Origin: Spirosoma linguale DSM 74
GTDB taxonomy: Bacteria > Bacteroidota > Bacteroidia > Cytophagales > Spirosomataceae
Assembly (NCBI GenBank): GCA_000024525.1
Contig: CP001769.1
Location: 3,815,001 to 3,879,000, forward strand
Direction: 5' to 3'
Length of the DNA stretch: 64,000 bases
The notes below the pieces were generated by a model. The model was not told the DNA's origin, did not search any database, and worked only from the letters and a program-made list of their open reading frames with translations. The position numbers and the translations under genes are program-made. Position 1 is the first letter of the stretch. Every line of letters starts with the position of its first letter. Positions 41,995 through 50,880 of this stretch are shown one piece after another.

Positions 41995-42309
41995 ATGAAT
42001 CGGTATTCCGTAGTCTACATGCTTAAAAAGCAGTACTACCACATTTCTTGTCGAACAAATTCAGAAGCAGTCTCCGTCCTTGATCATTTATCTTCGTTGG
42101 ATGAGCACTCACCCATTGGCATCTACGACGCTAAAACGGAGCTTTTTCATTGGGAGCCCCAACGCCAATACGAATACAATCGGGCTCAAATAGATGAGCA
42201 GGGGAAACTGGCTGACCAGATCATACAAACAGCGCAGGCATTGCGTCTGGCTAATCAAACGATAACCTATCAGCTAACACCGGACACCCAGTCCAGACTT
42301 ATGGCGTAG
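41995..42309 (+). CDS. Small cytoplasmic protein, unknown function
   Basis: 104 residues with no signal or membrane segment. The first half (VVYMLKKQYYHISCRTNSEA, SPIGIYDAKTELFHWEPQRQ) looks like mixed alpha/beta. The second half is a helix (DEQGKLADQIIQTAQALRLA). No family recognised. It has its own terminator 7 bp downstream, and the ATG is the first available. Confidence 0.55.
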   Translation: MNRYSVVYMLKKQYYHISCRTNSEAVSVLDHLSSLDEHSPIGIYDAKTELFHWEPQRQYEYNRAQIDEQGKLADQIIQTAQALRLANQTITYQLTPDTQSRLMA

Positions 42310-42315
42310 AATAAT

Positions 42316-42349
42316 AAAAACGGTATCGAGACACCCCGATACCGTTTTT
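42316..42349 (+). terminator. Intrinsic terminator, bidirectional
   Basis: AAAAACGGTATCG (42316-42328) pairs with CGATACCGTTTTT (42337-42349) around an 8-base loop, giving a T-run on both strands. It lies between convergent genes. Confidence 0.8.
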
Positions 42350-42414
42350 CAGTACAACCAGCCCGTTTTCGCCAGCCGGTATTACTCATCATTTATCATA
42401 GGTTTTACCTTTAC

Positions 42415-43935
42415 CTAAAGTCCCCCCTGCACGGCAGATGCCATTTTTGTGTAGGTCAGACTGGAAATTGAAATACCGGTAGTCGACTTGATCGACAGTT
42501 TACTCATCGGCTTATCCGGGAAGAATATGTCGGTCATTACGGGAAGCCCGTTATCGGCAAATAGCTCGACAGAAGCCACATCGATCAGCAAACTGAGCGA
42601 AATCTTACCATCCACCGCCAATCGGGGGGCCGTATGCCGCTTACCAAATCCTTTCTCGAAATCTACTTTACCCGAACGGCTGCGATCTATATAATAGGTA
42701 TTAGCCGCTTTGTCGTACCCAATCACCAGCTCATTGCCCTGTTCATTGGCCAGTACGATAGAAAAATCGGTTGCGTTTTGGGTAGTCAAGTCAAGCTTGA
42801 ATAAGCCAGTCTCGTTTTTCGTTTTAGGCGTCAGGTCATACTCCCCTTTTACGGTCAGGTTTTTCATCGGAACCGTTTCGCCCTTCAGGATATCAAGCTC
42901 TTTTACAGGCACCGAAGTCAGGAACAACTCCTTGTTCACTTCTCTTAAGCCCAGTGTACGGGGAACGGTGTTGGCACTGCGCCAGGGGTCGGTGGGTACG
43001 ACGTTGGCATATTGCCAGTTGCTCATCCAACCCATCAGTATTGTCCGGTTGCCCGTGTTGGCGAAGGTCACCCCGGCGTAATTATCGGTGCCGTAATCCA
43101 TCCATTTCGTGGCTTTGGAATAGGGCGTGAAGGTTTTTCCGTTAAAATCGCCCACGAAATACTGGGTGGCCGAACCACCGTTAGGACCGCCGGGATTGAT
43201 ACTGACCAGCAATACCCAGGCTTTTTTACCATTGTAATCCAACGGAAACAAATCCGGGCACTCCCAAACGCCCCCGTGTGCGCCGAGATCATGGCCAAAC
43301 TCACTCTCCTTTGTCCAGTTTTTAAGATTCGGCGAGGAGTAGAATGTAATCCGATCTTTGGTAGCCAGGGTCATGATCCACTTTTTAGCCTGTTCATTCC
43401 ACCGTACTTTCGGATCGCGAAAATCAACAATGCCAGGGTTTGGCAGCACTGGATTACCGGCATACTTGGTCCATGTTTTGCCTTCGTCGAGACTATAGGC
43501 CAGACTCTGGTATTGAAATTTATCCGATTTCTGCTTCTCCATTTTCGAATTATGGTGCGTAAAAATCGCAACCATAGGCGTTTGCCCATCCTTGCCGAAA
43601 CCACTGGTATTGTTGACATCAACAACCGCACTGCCCGAAAATATCCAGCCCAGACTATCCGGATACAAAGCAATGGGCTGTTCCTGCCAGCGAACCATGT
43701 CTTTACTGGTGGCGTGCCCCCAGTGCATGGGCCCCCAGGTAGTGCCATCGGGGTAGTACTGAAAAAACAAATGATACGTACCCTTCCAGTAAACCATCCC
43801 ATTGGGATCGTTCATCCAGTGGGCTTTGGGCGAGAAATGGTACTGAGGGCGGTACGTTTCGGGTTTGGTTACCTGCCCGAAGGAGCCATGCGTTAGTAAA
43901 GCCAGTAAGGCAGTGGTTAGGAGTAGTTTAGTCAT
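42415..43935 (-). CDS. GH32 fructan hydrolase (levanase/inulinase-like), secreted
   Basis: 506 residues with a signal peptide (MTKLLLTTALLALLTHGSFG). The five-bladed propeller has HWMNDPNGMVYW with nucleophile Asp43, FQYYPDG, FRDPKVRW with the RDP motif at 173-175, and WECPDLFPL with acid/base Glu225. A C-terminal beta-sandwich covers about 355-500 (LSLLIDVASVELFADNG). Exo-acting fructanases and levanases release fructose or sucrose from fructan in the periplasm. It is the last gene of an operon with a fructokinase and sugar porter. No SusC/D pair is present. Confidence 0.92.
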   Translation of the reverse strand: MTKLLLTTALLALLTHGSFGQVTKPETYRPQYHFSPKAHWMNDPNGMVYWKGTYHLFFQYYPDGTTWGPMHWGHATSKDMVRWQEQPIALYPDSLGWIFSGSAVVDVNNTSGFGKDGQTPMVAIFTHHNSKMEKQKSDKFQYQSLAYSLDEGKTWTKYAGNPVLPNPGIVDFRDPKVRWNEQAKKWIMTLATKDRITFYSSPNLKNWTKESEFGHDLGAHGGVWECPDLFPLDYNGKKAWVLLVSINPGGPNGGSATQYFVGDFNGKTFTPYSKATKWMDYGTDNYAGVTFANTGNRTILMGWMSNWQYANVVPTDPWRSANTVPRTLGLREVNKELFLTSVPVKELDILKGETVPMKNLTVKGEYDLTPKTKNETGLFKLDLTTQNATDFSIVLANEQGNELVIGYDKAANTYYIDRSRSGKVDFEKGFGKRHTAPRLAVDGKISLSLLIDVASVELFADNGLPVMTDIFFPDKPMSKLSIKSTTGISISSLTYTKMASAVQGGL

Positions 43936-44156
43936 CAGGAATAGATGAGATGAGTGAAGGTAAGAAAGATATAGAGGGGAGTCTACTCTGGTAAGAGCCG
44001 CCCCCCTCCATAAACTGCACTACCAACCTAATATAAAGGCTAGTTATCGGGCCTTTATGTACAAAATTTTACTTGAAAATGGCGCTTAGCCCTTTATTGA
44101 AACAGGTAGCTTCTGACACGACGGGCAAAGTCCGGTACGCAACGGCAGACAGCCAG

Positions 44157-45050
44157 TCAAACGGTAGTCGAAACCAGGTACTGATTTACAATAGTTTCCT
44201 CCGTAAACGAAGGCGTCGCTCCGCGCTGTCCAGCGACGTACGCACCGGTAGCGCAGGCAAACTCAAGGGTTTTCCGGGGCGTTTCGTCCTGTAATGTTTT
44301 GTACAGAAAAGCGGCCAGAAAAGCATCTCCGCTGCCAATTGTATCGGCTACTTCAACCGGGAACCCGACCTGACTGTGCAGACCGGCTCTGTCCAGCAGT
44401 ACAGCTCCGTGTTCGCCCAGAGTGACAATGAGCTTATCGAGCTTGTACTGACTCCGGAGCTGGTACATGGCCCGATGCAGGTCGTTCTCCTCACCGTACC
44501 AACTCGACAGTTCGACCAGCTCGTGTTCATTGAGCTTGACAATGTCGGCTTTCGCCAGTAGTTCTTCTACAATATCACGGGTATAGTGCGGGGCTCGCAG
44601 GTTAACGTCGAACGCTTTCCGGGGAGCTACTTCCAGCAAGGCCAGCAAGGTTTGGTACGTTTGCGGACTACGGGCGGCCAGACTACCATACACGAACAAA
44701 TCACTATTTCGAACGGCCTCAACCAGATTGGGCTCCAGTTGGATGTAATCCCAGGCCACCGGCTGGACAATCTTATAAGTCACCTCGTTCAAGTCCGAGA
44801 TATTGGCTTTGGCTACGCCTGTCAGGTGCGTTTGGCCCACCTGAACCAAATCGAGCGGAAGCCCTTTCTGCCGCAAAAAATCAAGAAGTTCGCTACCCAG
44901 CTCATCGCTTCCAACGCGACTGATCAGTTGGGAATTCACACCAAAATTTCGCAGGTCAGCGGCCACATTCATGGGTGCTCCACCGGGTTGTTTACTGGTG
45001 GGTAATACATCCCAAAGAATTTCGCCGAAACAGGTTATTGTTGGATTCAT
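44157..45050 (-). CDS. PfkB-family fructokinase
   Basis: 297 residues. Ribokinase-fold motifs: CFGEILWDVLPTSKQPGGAP at the N-terminus (substrate Asp and GG), NVAADLRNFG, and the C-terminal catalytic VADTIGSGDAFLAAFLY with the GxGD base. FGEILWD at the N-terminus is typical of fructokinases. It should phosphorylate fructose with ATP in the cytoplasm. Eleven bp separate it from the sugar porter upstream, so they are cotranscribed, with the GH32 gene about 220 bp downstream. Confidence 0.9.
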   Translation of the reverse strand: MNPTITCFGEILWDVLPTSKQPGGAPMNVAADLRNFGVNSQLISRVGSDELGSELLDFLRQKGLPLDLVQVGQTHLTGVAKANISDLNEVTYKIVQPVAWDYIQLEPNLVEAVRNSDLFVYGSLAARSPQTYQTLLALLEVAPRKAFDVNLRAPHYTRDIVEELLAKADIVKLNEHELVELSSWYGEENDLHRAMYQLRSQYKLDKLIVTLGEHGAVLLDRAGLHSQVGFPVEVADTIGSGDAFLAAFLYKTLQDETPRKTLEFACATGAYVAGQRGATPSFTEETIVNQYLVSTTV

Positions 45051-45061
45051 GATGAGTAGGA

Positions 45062-46387
45062 TTAATGGACAACGAATGTTTTTTCGATTTTTTCAAGACT
45101 GGTTCCTTTCGTTTCGGGCATGAGCCGTACCACGAACAGAAGCTGCAACACCATCATGATGGTGAAGAACAGAAAAGTGTTTCCACCGCCAAAATGTTCA
45201 GCCAGATACGGAAATGAGAAGGTAATTATAGCGGCCATGAACCAGTGGGTAAAACTACCCAGCGCCTGCCCGCCCGAGCGCACCTCATTCGGAAATATTT
45301 CCGAAATAAAGACCCATATGACCGCCCCCTGCGAAAAGCCAAAGAAAGCAATGTAGCCGAACAGCAGCAGTGGCACCGTCATACCACTGAAATCCTCCAC
45401 GTAAAAAGCGCGCGCCACCAAAGCCAGCGTGACAATAAGCCCTACCGAGCCAATCTTCATGAGCGTGCGTCGGCCAAAGCGGTCAATGAGGTTCATGGAA
45501 ATCATGGTGAAAATCAGGTTTACCAGACCAATTCCCGCCGACGACAACAGGGCCGAACTCTTACCCAAGCCGGTCATTTCAAAGATACGGGGGGCGTAAT
45601 AAATGATGGCGTTAATACCAGATACCTGATTGAATACGGCAAACAGCACTGCCAGCATAACGGGTGTGTTGTACTGACCGGAAAACAACCGGGCATTTTT
45701 ATTCTGATGCTCTGCGTTATCCTGTAGGGCCAGTAAAGTCTCGTCGGCCGTTTCCGGGTCGATCATGTTCAGTACCTCGCGGGCTTCTGCTACCCGGCCT
45801 TTTGCCAGTAACAGCCAGCGGGGGCTTTCCGGAATGTTGAGTACGGCAATTAGAAAAATCAGCGAAGGCAGCGCCTGTACGCCCAGCATCCAGCGCCACG
45901 AATCGTCGCCCAAACTTTGCAAAAGGAAATTGGAGAGGTAGGCAATCAGGATACCCAATACCACATTGAACTGAAACATACCCACCAGCTTACCGCGCGA
46001 CTTAGCAGGCGAAATCTCCGTAATGTACATGGGTGCCGCCACCGACGAAGCGCCGACGCCCAGGCCACCCAGAAACCGGAAGACGAGAAAAACGGGCCAG
46101 CTGGTAGCCATCGCCGTACCAATGGAGGCTACTAAATAAAGAACCGCAATCCAGAACAACGTTTTTTTACGGCCCAGTTGCTGCGTTGGAATCCCCCCCA
46201 GCATGGAGCCCACTACGGTACCGATGAGGGCAATGGACACTGTTAATCCATGCTCCCAAACGTTCAGATGCCATAACGTTTGCAGTGACTGCTCGACGCC
46301 GGAAATAACGGCTGTATCGAAACCGAACAGAAAGCCACCCAGGGCGGCTGTGATGGACCAGAAAAAGATGCGTTGCTTTTGACTCAT
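45062..46387 (-). CDS. MFS sugar porter (fructose/sugar:H+ symporter-like)
   Basis: 441 residues with twelve predicted membrane helices. Sugar-porter signatures: GGFLFGFDTAVISGVEQSL in helix 1, IPTQQLGRKKTLFW, FRFLGGLGVGASSVAAPMYI, PESPRWLLLAKGR after helix 6, NQVSGINAIIYYAPRIFEM in helix 7 and MPETKGTSLEKIEK at the end. It should import a monosaccharide, probably fructose given the neighbours. It is the first gene of the fructan operon and is divergent from the polyketide operon across 286 bp. Confidence 0.92.
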   Translation of the reverse strand: MSQKQRIFFWSITAALGGFLFGFDTAVISGVEQSLQTLWHLNVWEHGLTVSIALIGTVVGSMLGGIPTQQLGRKKTLFWIAVLYLVASIGTAMATSWPVFLVFRFLGGLGVGASSVAAPMYITEISPAKSRGKLVGMFQFNVVLGILIAYLSNFLLQSLGDDSWRWMLGVQALPSLIFLIAVLNIPESPRWLLLAKGRVAEAREVLNMIDPETADETLLALQDNAEHQNKNARLFSGQYNTPVMLAVLFAVFNQVSGINAIIYYAPRIFEMTGLGKSSALLSSAGIGLVNLIFTMISMNLIDRFGRRTLMKIGSVGLIVTLALVARAFYVEDFSGMTVPLLLFGYIAFFGFSQGAVIWVFISEIFPNEVRSGGQALGSFTHWFMAAIITFSFPYLAEHFGGGNTFLFFTIMMVLQLLFVVRLMPETKGTSLEKIEKTFVVH

Positions 46388-46551
46388 GCCGGATACAAAG
46401 CGGGCGATTTAGAAATTGCTTCATATCAAATTTAAGGGACTGCCCGCGAGCCGACTTTCGGTAATTGTTCAAATACTTACAAATAAACAACAAGCCATTT
46501 TTGCTATGATTATCAGTAGATTACACGAAACAGATTAAGCATCAATGTCAG

Positions 46552-46594
46552 TTTTGATACACTGAATTATGATTTTGATTCATGTACTTTTGAT
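46552..46594 (+). promoter_or_regulatory. TTTTGAT direct repeats and -7 box before the polyketide operon
   Basis: TTTTGAT occurs at 46552-46558, 46573-46579 and 46588-46594. The last overlaps TACTTTTG (46585-46592), a TAnnTTTG -7 box about 82 bp before the first gene. Spacing of the first two is 21 bp, two helical turns. They may be operator copies; no -33 element fits exactly. Confidence 0.4.
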
Positions 46595-46673
46595 AAAAAA
46601 GTAGCTACATTAGCCGACGCAGCCAGGGTACTAAATAGATAACTTATTCCCGGAATCGCCCGTTCTATCACTC

Positions 46674-47816
46674 ATGAACTCAACCCGAATGCGATGTGAT
46701 GCCGATGTGATTATCATTGGGGGCGGTCTGGCCGGGTTGACCGCCAGCATTCATTTGACCCGCGCGGACGTACAAGTCTTACTGCTAGAGAAACAAGATT
46801 ACCCCCAGCATAAAGTCTGCGGGGAGTACATTTCTAATGAAGTACTGCCCTATCTGCAACACCTTGGTGTTGACATCGACGAGTTGAACCCCTCCCGAAT
46901 TAGCCGCTTCCTGCTGAGTACAGCGGCCGGAAAAACCGTCGAAAGTACATTACCGCTGGGCGGCTTTGGCGTGAGTCGCTACACCCTCGATCAGTTTCTG
47001 GCCGATAAAGCCAAATCAGCAGGCGTAGACCTTCGGCAAGCCGATGTTACGGATATTCAATTTGCGAACAATGTCTTTACGGTAACCACGGCGACAGAAC
47101 AAACATACACGGCTAAAATAGTTCTGGGTGCGTATGGCAAGCGATCTCAGCTGGACAAGCGGCTCAACAGACCGTTTGCCAGCCGGGAGTCGGGTTGGCT
47201 GGGCGTAAAAGCACACTACCAGGCCGATTTCCCGGACGACCTGGTGGCTCTGCATAATTTCGATGGTGGGTATTGCGGGTTATCTCAAGTTGAGAACGGG
47301 ATTGTGAACGCTTGCTATCTGGTTAATTACCGTAGTTTCAAAGCAGTTAAAAACATAGATTCCTTCCAGCAGCACGTACTGAGAAAGAACCCTTTCCTGA
47401 ATGAGTTTTTCGCCACGGCCACCCCTCTTTTTGCCAGGCCACTAACGATTAGTCAGATTTCGTTCGACAAAAAAAGTCCCGTCGAAAACCATATACTGAT
47501 GTGCGGAGACACGGCGGGCCTCATCCATCCCCTTTGTGGAAACGGCATGGCGATGGCCATTCACAGCGCCAAACTGGTATCGGAATTGGTCATTCAGTTT
47601 TTTAATGGTAAACTAGCGAACCGGGCCGCTTTAGAGAAACAATACACCAGCGGATGGTCGGCCGAATTTAGAACCCGGCTGTTGACCGGCCGCATCGCCC
47701 AAACAGTATTGTTATATCCGGCTATTACGAATGTTATACTAAAAAGCCTGCAACGAACGCCCGGTATACTGCCCATACTCATTAAGCAAACGCACGGCAA
47801 ACCCTTGTTGGTCTAA
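46674..47816 (+). CDS. FAD-dependent oxidoreductase (geranylgeranyl-reductase/hydroxylase family)
   Basis: 380 residues. Rossmann FAD-binding start DVIIIGGGLAGLTASIHL followed by VLLLEKQDYPQHKVCGEYIS, and the second FAD motif CGDTAGLIHPLCGNGMAMAI. This places it with the GGR-like/PHBH-like flavoprotein group, which hydroxylates aromatic rings or reduces double bonds. It is the first gene of the eight-gene polyketide operon, with 12 bp to the methyltransferase. Flavoprotein hydroxylase plus methyltransferase plus type III PKS is the logic of the srs phenolic-lipid operon of Streptomyces, so ring hydroxylation is a reasonable guess. Confidence 0.82.
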   Translation: MNSTRMRCDADVIIIGGGLAGLTASIHLTRADVQVLLLEKQDYPQHKVCGEYISNEVLPYLQHLGVDIDELNPSRISRFLLSTAAGKTVESTLPLGGFGVSRYTLDQFLADKAKSAGVDLRQADVTDIQFANNVFTVTTATEQTYTAKIVLGAYGKRSQLDKRLNRPFASRESGWLGVKAHYQADFPDDLVALHNFDGGYCGLSQVENGIVNACYLVNYRSFKAVKNIDSFQQHVLRKNPFLNEFFATATPLFARPLTISQISFDKKSPVENHILMCGDTAGLIHPLCGNGMAMAIHSAKLVSELVIQFFNGKLANRAALEKQYTSGWSAEFRTRLLTGRIAQTVLLYPAITNVILKSLQRTPGILPILIKQTHGKPLLV

Positions 47817-47828
47817 TTCGTTTATAGT

Positions 47829-48584
47829 ATGTCTGTCGTACCGGCAATGAATCCCCCTAAAGCGAACCTGATGTTTTTAAGTACTACGCAGCGTACCACC
47901 AAAGAAGAATACCTGGATGATTTCTCGTTAGAAGGCGACGAGCTGCGTGATGCCTTGGACAAAATTGCCATTATCAACCAATGGCTGGGCGGAAACCGGG
48001 TCACAATCGACGGTATTAAGGCATTACTTAAAAATCAGCCTAAAGACCGAATTTTCTCCATCATCGATATTGGGTGTGGCAATGGCGATATGTGTCGGGA
48101 AGTCGTTGATTTTGCCAAACAGGAAGGCATTCGGGTGGATGTGCTCGGAATCGACGCCAACGCATACACCGTCAATCATGCCAAAGCCAGTTCAACAGCT
48201 TATCCAACCATCCACTACGATACCCAAAACATCTTCGACGAGCGTTTTGCATCGGTCGAGTACGACATTGCGTTATGTACCCTGACGCTGCATCACTTTA
48301 CCGATCAGGAAATCCTGTATTTGATGGGTTTATTAGCCCAAAAAGCGAAAGTTGGCGTCGTTATCAATGACTTACAACGCTCGGCGCTGGCCTATCGGCT
48401 TTTTCAACTCATCTGCTTTGTCTTCCGGCTCAACAAACTATCGCGTGAAGATGGTCTGACGTCCATTTTGCGCGGGTTTAAAAAGCAGGAATTAGTCGCA
48501 TTTTCGAAACAATTACGGTTCACAGCCTATCGTATCAACTGGCGTTGGGCTTTTCGCTACCAATGGATCATTGAAACCCTATGA
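47829..48584 (+). CDS. Class I SAM-dependent methyltransferase
   Basis: 251 residues. SAM-binding motif I is IIDIGCGNGDMCREV, followed by VLGIDANAYTVNHA (acidic end of beta2) and ALCTLTLHHFTDQE (motif IV region). The C-terminal part (SRLRFTAYRINWRWAF-like) resembles lipid/quinone methyltransferases. It probably O- or C-methylates the phenolic product of the neighbouring type III PKS. Its stop overlaps the next start (ATGA), indicating translational coupling. Confidence 0.85.
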   Translation: MSVVPAMNPPKANLMFLSTTQRTTKEEYLDDFSLEGDELRDALDKIAIINQWLGGNRVTIDGIKALLKNQPKDRIFSIIDIGCGNGDMCREVVDFAKQEGIRVDVLGIDANAYTVNHAKASSTAYPTIHYDTQNIFDERFASVEYDIALCTLTLHHFTDQEILYLMGLLAQKAKVGVVINDLQRSALAYRLFQLICFVFRLNKLSREDGLTSILRGFKKQELVAFSKQLRFTAYRINWRWAFRYQWIIETL

Positions 48585-49633
48585 GTGTAAAAATTGCGGC
48601 AGTTGCAAAATCCTTACCTGAAAACTGGCGGGATACGAACGACATTTTACCATTTCTGGATACCTGGCTTGATGGTCAGGAAAGCCGTTTTCAACGAAAA
48701 GTAAAGAAGATTTTTGAGAATGCTGCCGTCGACCGGCGCTACTCCGTCATGAGCCCAACGGAGGTGTTTTCAATGACCTCGTTCGAAGACAAGAATGCCA
48801 TTTATAGCCGGGAATGCATTAAACTCGGCGAAGATGTACTCACCAAAGCGCTGGCTAAAGTCAACTGGCAAACCACTGACATCGACTACCTGATTACAGT
48901 AAGCTGTACGGGTATTATGATTCCGTCGCTGGACGCTTACCTGATCAACAGCATGCAGATGAAGCAGGACGTTGTTCGGTTGCCCGTAACGGAAATGGGC
49001 TGTGTGGCGGGCGTTTCGGGCATTATCTACGCCAAAAATTTTCTGAAGGCAAACCCCGGCAAACGCGCGGCACTACTGGCCGTCGAATCGCCAACGGCCA
49101 CGTTTCAGCTGAACGATTTCTCGATGGCCAACATCGTGAGCGCGGCCATTTTCGGGGATGGGGCCGCCTGCGTCCTGCTCTCGTCGCACGAGGATGATGA
49201 GGGACCGGAGGTAGTGTCGGAGGAGATGTACCATTTTTACGACGCCACCCACATGATGGGCTTCAACCTGACCAACAGCGGCCTGCAAATGGTGCTTGAC
49301 AAAGCCGTTACAGACAACATTGCCGAACACTTTCCAGCCATCATTCACCCGTTTCTGAAGAAAAACGGGCTGGTCATTGACGATATTTCGCACCTGATTT
49401 TCCACCCCGGCGGACGCAAGATCGTGGAGGTGGTACAGGAACTGTTCGGGAAACTGGGCAAGAATATTGACGACACCAAAGAAGTGCTGCGACTGTATGG
49501 CAACATGTCGAGCGCCACCGTACTTTACGTGCTGGAACGGTTCATGGACAGGCCGCTCAACAAAGGCGATTATGGCCTCATGTTAAGTTTCGGTCCCGGT
49601 TTTACGGCACAACGCGTTTTATTACAGTGGTAA
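48581..49633 (+). CDS. Type III polyketide synthase (chalcone-synthase fold)
   Basis: 350 residues, normal for the family. The catalytic triad is intact: Cys141 in TEMGCVAGVSG, His275 in LIFHPGGRK and Asn308 in LYGNMSSATV. Further marks are DYLITVSCTGIMIPSLDAYL and the C-terminal LMLSFGPGFTAQRVLLQW. The enzyme condenses malonyl-CoA units onto an acyl starter and cyclises the chain to an alkylresorcinol, alkylpyrone or acylphloroglucinol. The starter is probably a fatty acyl-ACP made by the downstream genes. It overlaps both neighbours, so it is cotranslated. Confidence 0.93.
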   Translation: MSVKIAAVAKSLPENWRDTNDILPFLDTWLDGQESRFQRKVKKIFENAAVDRRYSVMSPTEVFSMTSFEDKNAIYSRECIKLGEDVLTKALAKVNWQTTDIDYLITVSCTGIMIPSLDAYLINSMQMKQDVVRLPVTEMGCVAGVSGIIYAKNFLKANPGKRAALLAVESPTATFQLNDFSMANIVSAAIFGDGAACVLLSSHEDDEGPEVVSEEMYHFYDATHMMGFNLTNSGLQMVLDKAVTDNIAEHFPAIIHPFLKKNGLVIDDISHLIFHPGGRKIVEVVQELFGKLGKNIDDTKEVLRLYGNMSSATVLYVLERFMDRPLNKGDYGLMLSFGPGFTAQRVLLQW

Positions 49634-50424
49634 ACGAATTCTCAGGTACAAATTATTGGGCGGTTATTCTGGGTGGAAGTTCAGGACTGGGGTTGGCCAC
49701 GGCAAGAAAGCTGGCGAAACACGGCCTGAATCTGTGCATTCTCCACCGCACCCGAAAAATTGATCTGCCCAATGTTGACCGGGAGTTTGCTCAACTGGAA
49801 GCCGAAGGCGTTTTACTGAAGCAATTTAACGTCGATGCAACCAATCCGGAAAAGCGGGCGGAAGTTATTCTGAACTTAACCGAAGCCCTGGGCGCTACGG
49901 GCAAAGTCCGGACGCTTGTGCACAGCATTGCCAAAGGGAATTTAAAACCGATGGTTGCCGACGGCCAGCGTCCACTTCAGCACGACGATTTCCAGCTAAC
50001 CATCGACGCCATGGCCATTAGTTTGTACGACTGGACAAAAGCGTTGTTTGACGCGGGCTTGTTTGCCGCCGATACCCGCGTCATTAGCTTTACCAGCGAG
50101 GGAAGCCAGAAGGCCTGGCGAAATTATGCCGCCGTTTCGGCTGCCAAAGCCGCACTGGAAGCCATTTCCCGAAATATTGCGCTGGAAATGGCCCCGTTTG
50201 GTATCCGCGCCAACTGCATCATGGCGGGCGTTACGGATACGGCCTCGTTTCGCCTGATTCCGGGAGCCAATGTCCTGCGGAGTCACAGTCTGGAACGCAA
50301 CCCCTACTCGCGGCTGACAACCCCCGAAGACGTGGCTAACGTGGTTTATTTACTTTGCAAAGACGAAGCGGCCTGGATCAATGGGGCCGTTATTCCGGTC
50401 AATGGTGGCGAACATCTTCAATAA
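49627..50424 (+). CDS. SDR with FabI-like active site (putative enoyl-ACP reductase)
   Basis: 265 residues from a GTG that overlaps the PKS stop by 7 bp. The cofactor loop is GGSSGLG (16-22), as in classical SDRs. LVHSIAKGN and Tyr167-x6-Lys174 (NYAAVSAAKAALEAISR) follow the enoyl-ACP reductase pattern rather than YxxxK. The C-terminus, GAVIPVNGGEHL, is usual. It may reduce the enoyl-ACP made by the dehydratase, or act as ketoreductase, the one activity otherwise missing from the operon. Confidence 0.8.
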   Translation: MVNEFSGTNYWAVILGGSSGLGLATARKLAKHGLNLCILHRTRKIDLPNVDREFAQLEAEGVLLKQFNVDATNPEKRAEVILNLTEALGATGKVRTLVHSIAKGNLKPMVADGQRPLQHDDFQLTIDAMAISLYDWTKALFDAGLFAADTRVISFTSEGSQKAWRNYAAVSAAKAALEAISRNIALEMAPFGIRANCIMAGVTDTASFRLIPGANVLRSHSLERNPYSRLTTPEDVANVVYLLCKDEAAWINGAVIPVNGGEHLQ

Positions 50425-50433
50425 CTGATACGC

Positions 50434-50880
50434 TTGCAGCAGTTTACATCCATACTCGAAAAGCTCCCGTACAGCAAACCCTTTCTGTTTGTCGACACGC
50501 TGCATCATATTGACGAAAATGGCGTGGAAGGCAGCTACACTTTTCCCAAAGATTCATTCTTTTATACCGGTCATTTTAAACAGGCACCCGTAACACCGGG
50601 GGTTATCCTGACGGAAGTGATGGCCCAGATTGGCGTGGTTTGCCTCGGTATTTTCCTGCTGGCCGACGCCCTGACCGACGATCTGTCCATTGCAATGACG
50701 AGCACACAGATCGACTTTTACAAACCGGTTTTTCCCGGAGAAACCATTATAGTTCGATCAACAAAAGAGTATTTTCGATTTCATAAGTTAAGATGTAAGG
50801 TCGAGATGCTGAACAGCCGGGGCGAACTGGTTTGCCGGGGCAGTATTTCGGGCATGATGAAACCCACTACGTATGCGTAA
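50434..50880 (+). CDS. FabA/FabZ-like 3-hydroxyacyl-ACP dehydratase
   Basis: 148 residues, start codon TTG at 50434, 9 bp after the previous stop. Hotdog fold with the FabZ motif GHFKQAPVTPGVILTEVMAQ (His47, Pro55-Gly56, Glu61). It should remove water from a 3-hydroxyacyl chain held on the operon's acyl carrier protein. It overlaps the next gene by 8 bp. Because FabZ normally serves membrane lipid synthesis, a second copy here points to a dedicated acyl pathway. Confidence 0.87.
   Translation: MQQFTSILEKLPYSKPFLFVDTLHHIDENGVEGSYTFPKDSFFYTGHFKQAPVTPGVILTEVMAQIGVVCLGIFLLADALTDDLSIAMTSTQIDFYKPVFPGETIIVRSTKEYFRFHKLRCKVEMLNSRGELVCRGSISGMMKPTTYA

Noticed and set aside
43012..43896. Plus-strand open frame of 294 codons
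   Set aside because: It is antisense to the GH32 gene, which has all catalytic motifs intact.
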